From Pseudomonadota bacterium (lineage in GTDB: Bacteria > Pseudomonadota > Gammaproteobacteria > Xanthomonadales > Rhodanobacteraceae): 6,349 nt of DNA. Shown piece after piece: positions 5,269-6,349 of this stretch. The stretch's first letter is position 1. Every line of letters begins with the position of its first letter. The notes under the pieces are model-generated. The model worked only from the letters and a program-made list of their open reading frames with translations, made no database searches and had not been told where the DNA came from. Made by a program: the position numbers and the translations under genes. The stretch lies in NCBI GenBank assembly GCA_021798675.1, contig JAJZGE010000117.1, positions 1 through 6,349 of the forward strand, in the 5' to 3' direction.

Positions 5269-5901
5269 CTAAAGCGCCATCGACGGCCGCTGCGCCATCG
5301 CCGCGCGCCAGCGCTGCAGATGCGGATGCCGCTCGTCGGGCCTGATTTTCACCACGCGGGCGAAGTCCACCGTCACCACGGCGGTGATGTCGGCGATGGA
5401 GAGTCGATCGGCGGCGACGAAGTCGCGGCCGGCCAGCCGCTCGTCCAGCGCCACAAGGAACTGCTGCACGCGGGCCAGGCCGCGTTCGGCCAGTGCGGGG
5501 ATCTGCGCGTAGTCGATCGGCCCCGGCAGCGCGCGGTTGGCCATTGCCGGTGAACTGTTGCGCAAGGCCTCGGCGACGGCGAGCAGGCCGTCGAACTCCA
5601 TGCGCCAGTTCCAGCTGGCGATCTCGGCCTTTTCCTGCGGCGTGCTGCCCAGCAGCGGCGGCTGCGGAAAGCTGGCCTCCAGCCACGCGCTGATCGCGGC
5701 GTTGTCGGTCAGCAGCAGCCCGTCATCGGTGCGCAGCGCGGGCACCGTGCATTGCGGGTTCACGGCGCGGTAGGCCACGCCCAGGTGCTCGCCGCTGCGC
5801 AGGTCGACCTGCACGGTGGCGTGGGCGACGCCCTTCTCGGCGAGCAGGATGCGGGCCCGACGCGGGCTGGGGGCGGTGGCGCAGTCGTAGAGGGTGAGCA
5901 T
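5269..5901 (-). CDS. Glutathione S-transferase family protein
   Basis: A 210-residue cytosolic protein with the complete two-domain GST layout and normal length. The N-terminal thioredoxin-like domain (about residues 1-77) begins LTLYDCATAPSPRRARILL; Cys7, Ser12 or neighbouring residues occupy the catalytic loop. VPAL (53-56) carries the conserved cis-proline Pro54. TDNAAISAWLE (65-75) takes the place of the usual TES-AI-YLE glutathione-contact segment, with Asp-Asn for Glu-Ser. The helical C-terminal domain follows, with the N-capping box in LSIADITAVVTVDFARV (Ser168 to Asp171) that nucleates the core helix. The substrate is unknown; the family detoxifies electrophiles or reduces disulfides and peroxides with glutathione. 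It starts 30 bp after the yghU stop codon, so the two are probably co-transcribed. The ATG at 5901 has only a weak AGG about 8 nt upstream, so translation may partly depend on coupling. Confidence 0.9.
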   Translation of the reverse strand: MLTLYDCATAPSPRRARILLAEKGVAHATVQVDLRSGEHLGVAYRAVNPQCTVPALRTDDGLLLTDNAAISAWLEASFPQPPLLGSTPQEKAEIASWNWRMEFDGLLAVAEALRNSSPAMANRALPGPIDYAQIPALAERGLARVQQFLVALDERLAGRDFVAADRLSIADITAVVTVDFARVVKIRPDERHPHLQRWRAAMAQRPSMAL

Positions 5902-5931
5902 GACGGGAGCCTGTTGGGTCGGGAGCGGGGA

Positions 5932-6349
5932 TCAGGCGGGTACAGCCAGTTTGTCCTGGGTGCGCGTATCGAAGTCGCTGGCGTCGTGGCGCTCGTGCAG
6001 CTGGCTGGACGGCTCGCCCCAGGTGCGGTTGACCATGCGGCCGCGCTGCGCGGCGGGGCGCTGCGCGATCTGCTCGGTCCAGCGCATCAGGTGGGTATAG
6101 CCCTGCACCTGCAGGAACTTGCCCGCGTCGTACAGCGCGCCCTTGAGCAGCGCGCCGTACCAGGGCCACACCGCGATGTCGGCGATCGTGTAGTCGTCGC
6201 CGGCCAGATAGGCGCTTTCGGCCAGGCGCCGGTCGAGCACGTCGAGCTGGCGCTTGACCTCCATCGCGTAGCGGTCGATGGCGTATTCGATCTTGCTCGG
6301 CGCATAGGCGTAGAAGTGGCCGAACCCGCCGCCGAGAAACGGCCCGCTG
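5932..6349 (-). CDS. yghU: Glutathione-dependent disulfide-bond oxidoreductase YghU (C-terminal part)
   Basis: The last 138 residues of a YghU orthologue; the start lies beyond the right edge. E. coli YghU has about 288 residues, so roughly the N-terminal half, including most of the thioredoxin-like domain, is missing here. The visible part opens with GPFLGGGFGHFYAYAP and continues KIEYAIDRYAMEVKRQ, LDVLDRRLAES, LAGDDYTIADIAVWPWYGAL, RWTEQIAQRPAAQRGRMVNR and SQLHERHDASDF. All of these closely match E. coli YghU as I recall it, including the C-terminal extension. YghU/YfcG-type proteins are Nu-class GSTs that reduce disulfides using two bound glutathione molecules and have little classical transferase activity; they act in the cytoplasm. 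IAD in TIADIAVWPW is the GST N-capping box. A second GST-family gene follows after 30 bp, suggesting a small glutathione-linked operon. Confidence 0.93.
   Translation of the reverse strand, partial: SGPFLGGGFGHFYAYAPSKIEYAIDRYAMEVKRQLDVLDRRLAESAYLAGDDYTIADIAVWPWYGALLKGALYDAGKFLQVQGYTHLMRWTEQIAQRPAAQRGRMVNRTWGEPSSQLHERHDASDFDTRTQDKLAVPA

Overview
This is a high-GC window, probably from a gammaproteobacterium of the Xanthomonadales (Rhodanobacter/Dyella/Xanthomonas-like). I infer this from the codon bias, the kinds of protein present and the dispersed GGGGAGAGGG/GGTGAGGGG hairpin repeats; no rRNA or other phylogenetic marker is present to confirm it. Every gene I can support lies on the minus strand, so transcription runs from high to low coordinates.

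In transcription order: (1) the C-terminal part of a YghU-type glutathione-dependent disulfide-bond oxidoreductase (5932-6349, N-terminus outside the window); (2) 30 bp later, a 210-residue glutathione S-transferase-family protein (5269-5901); (3) a small single-domain cupin, best started at a TTG codon (4828-5124); (4) an exported, divergent cyclophilin-type peptidyl-prolyl isomerase (3774-4712), with a strong hairpin overlapping its ribosome-binding site; (5) a PmtA-like SAM-dependent phospholipid N-methyltransferase (3069-3662); (6) a YhjG-type AsmA-family membrane-anchored periplasmic protein (752-2941); (7) the N-terminal part of an EamA/DMT-family inner-membrane transporter (1-368, C-terminus outside the window) with its own candidate promoter.

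The gaps around genes 3 to 6 are 111-144 bp, so apart from the yghU-gst pair this is not a tight operon. Two themes can be inferred: thiol/glutathione chemistry at the right end (yghU, gst), and envelope or lipid functions in the middle (exported isomerase, phospholipid methyltransferase, AsmA-like protein).

The 383-bp gap between the yhjG-like gene and the transporter holds two head-to-tail REPIN-like elements (inverted doublets of a REP-type hairpin). A third, internally deleted relative lies between the methyltransferase and yhjG. Two of the three abut stop codons in the same orientation. I see no CRISPR array, tRNA, rRNA, insertion sequence or phage gene, and no convincing new defence or mobile system. 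The most useful unexplained signals are the repeat architecture, the hairpin at the cyclophilin start, the stem-loop just downstream of the cyclophilin gene, and the lipid methyltransferase/AsmA neighbourhood.
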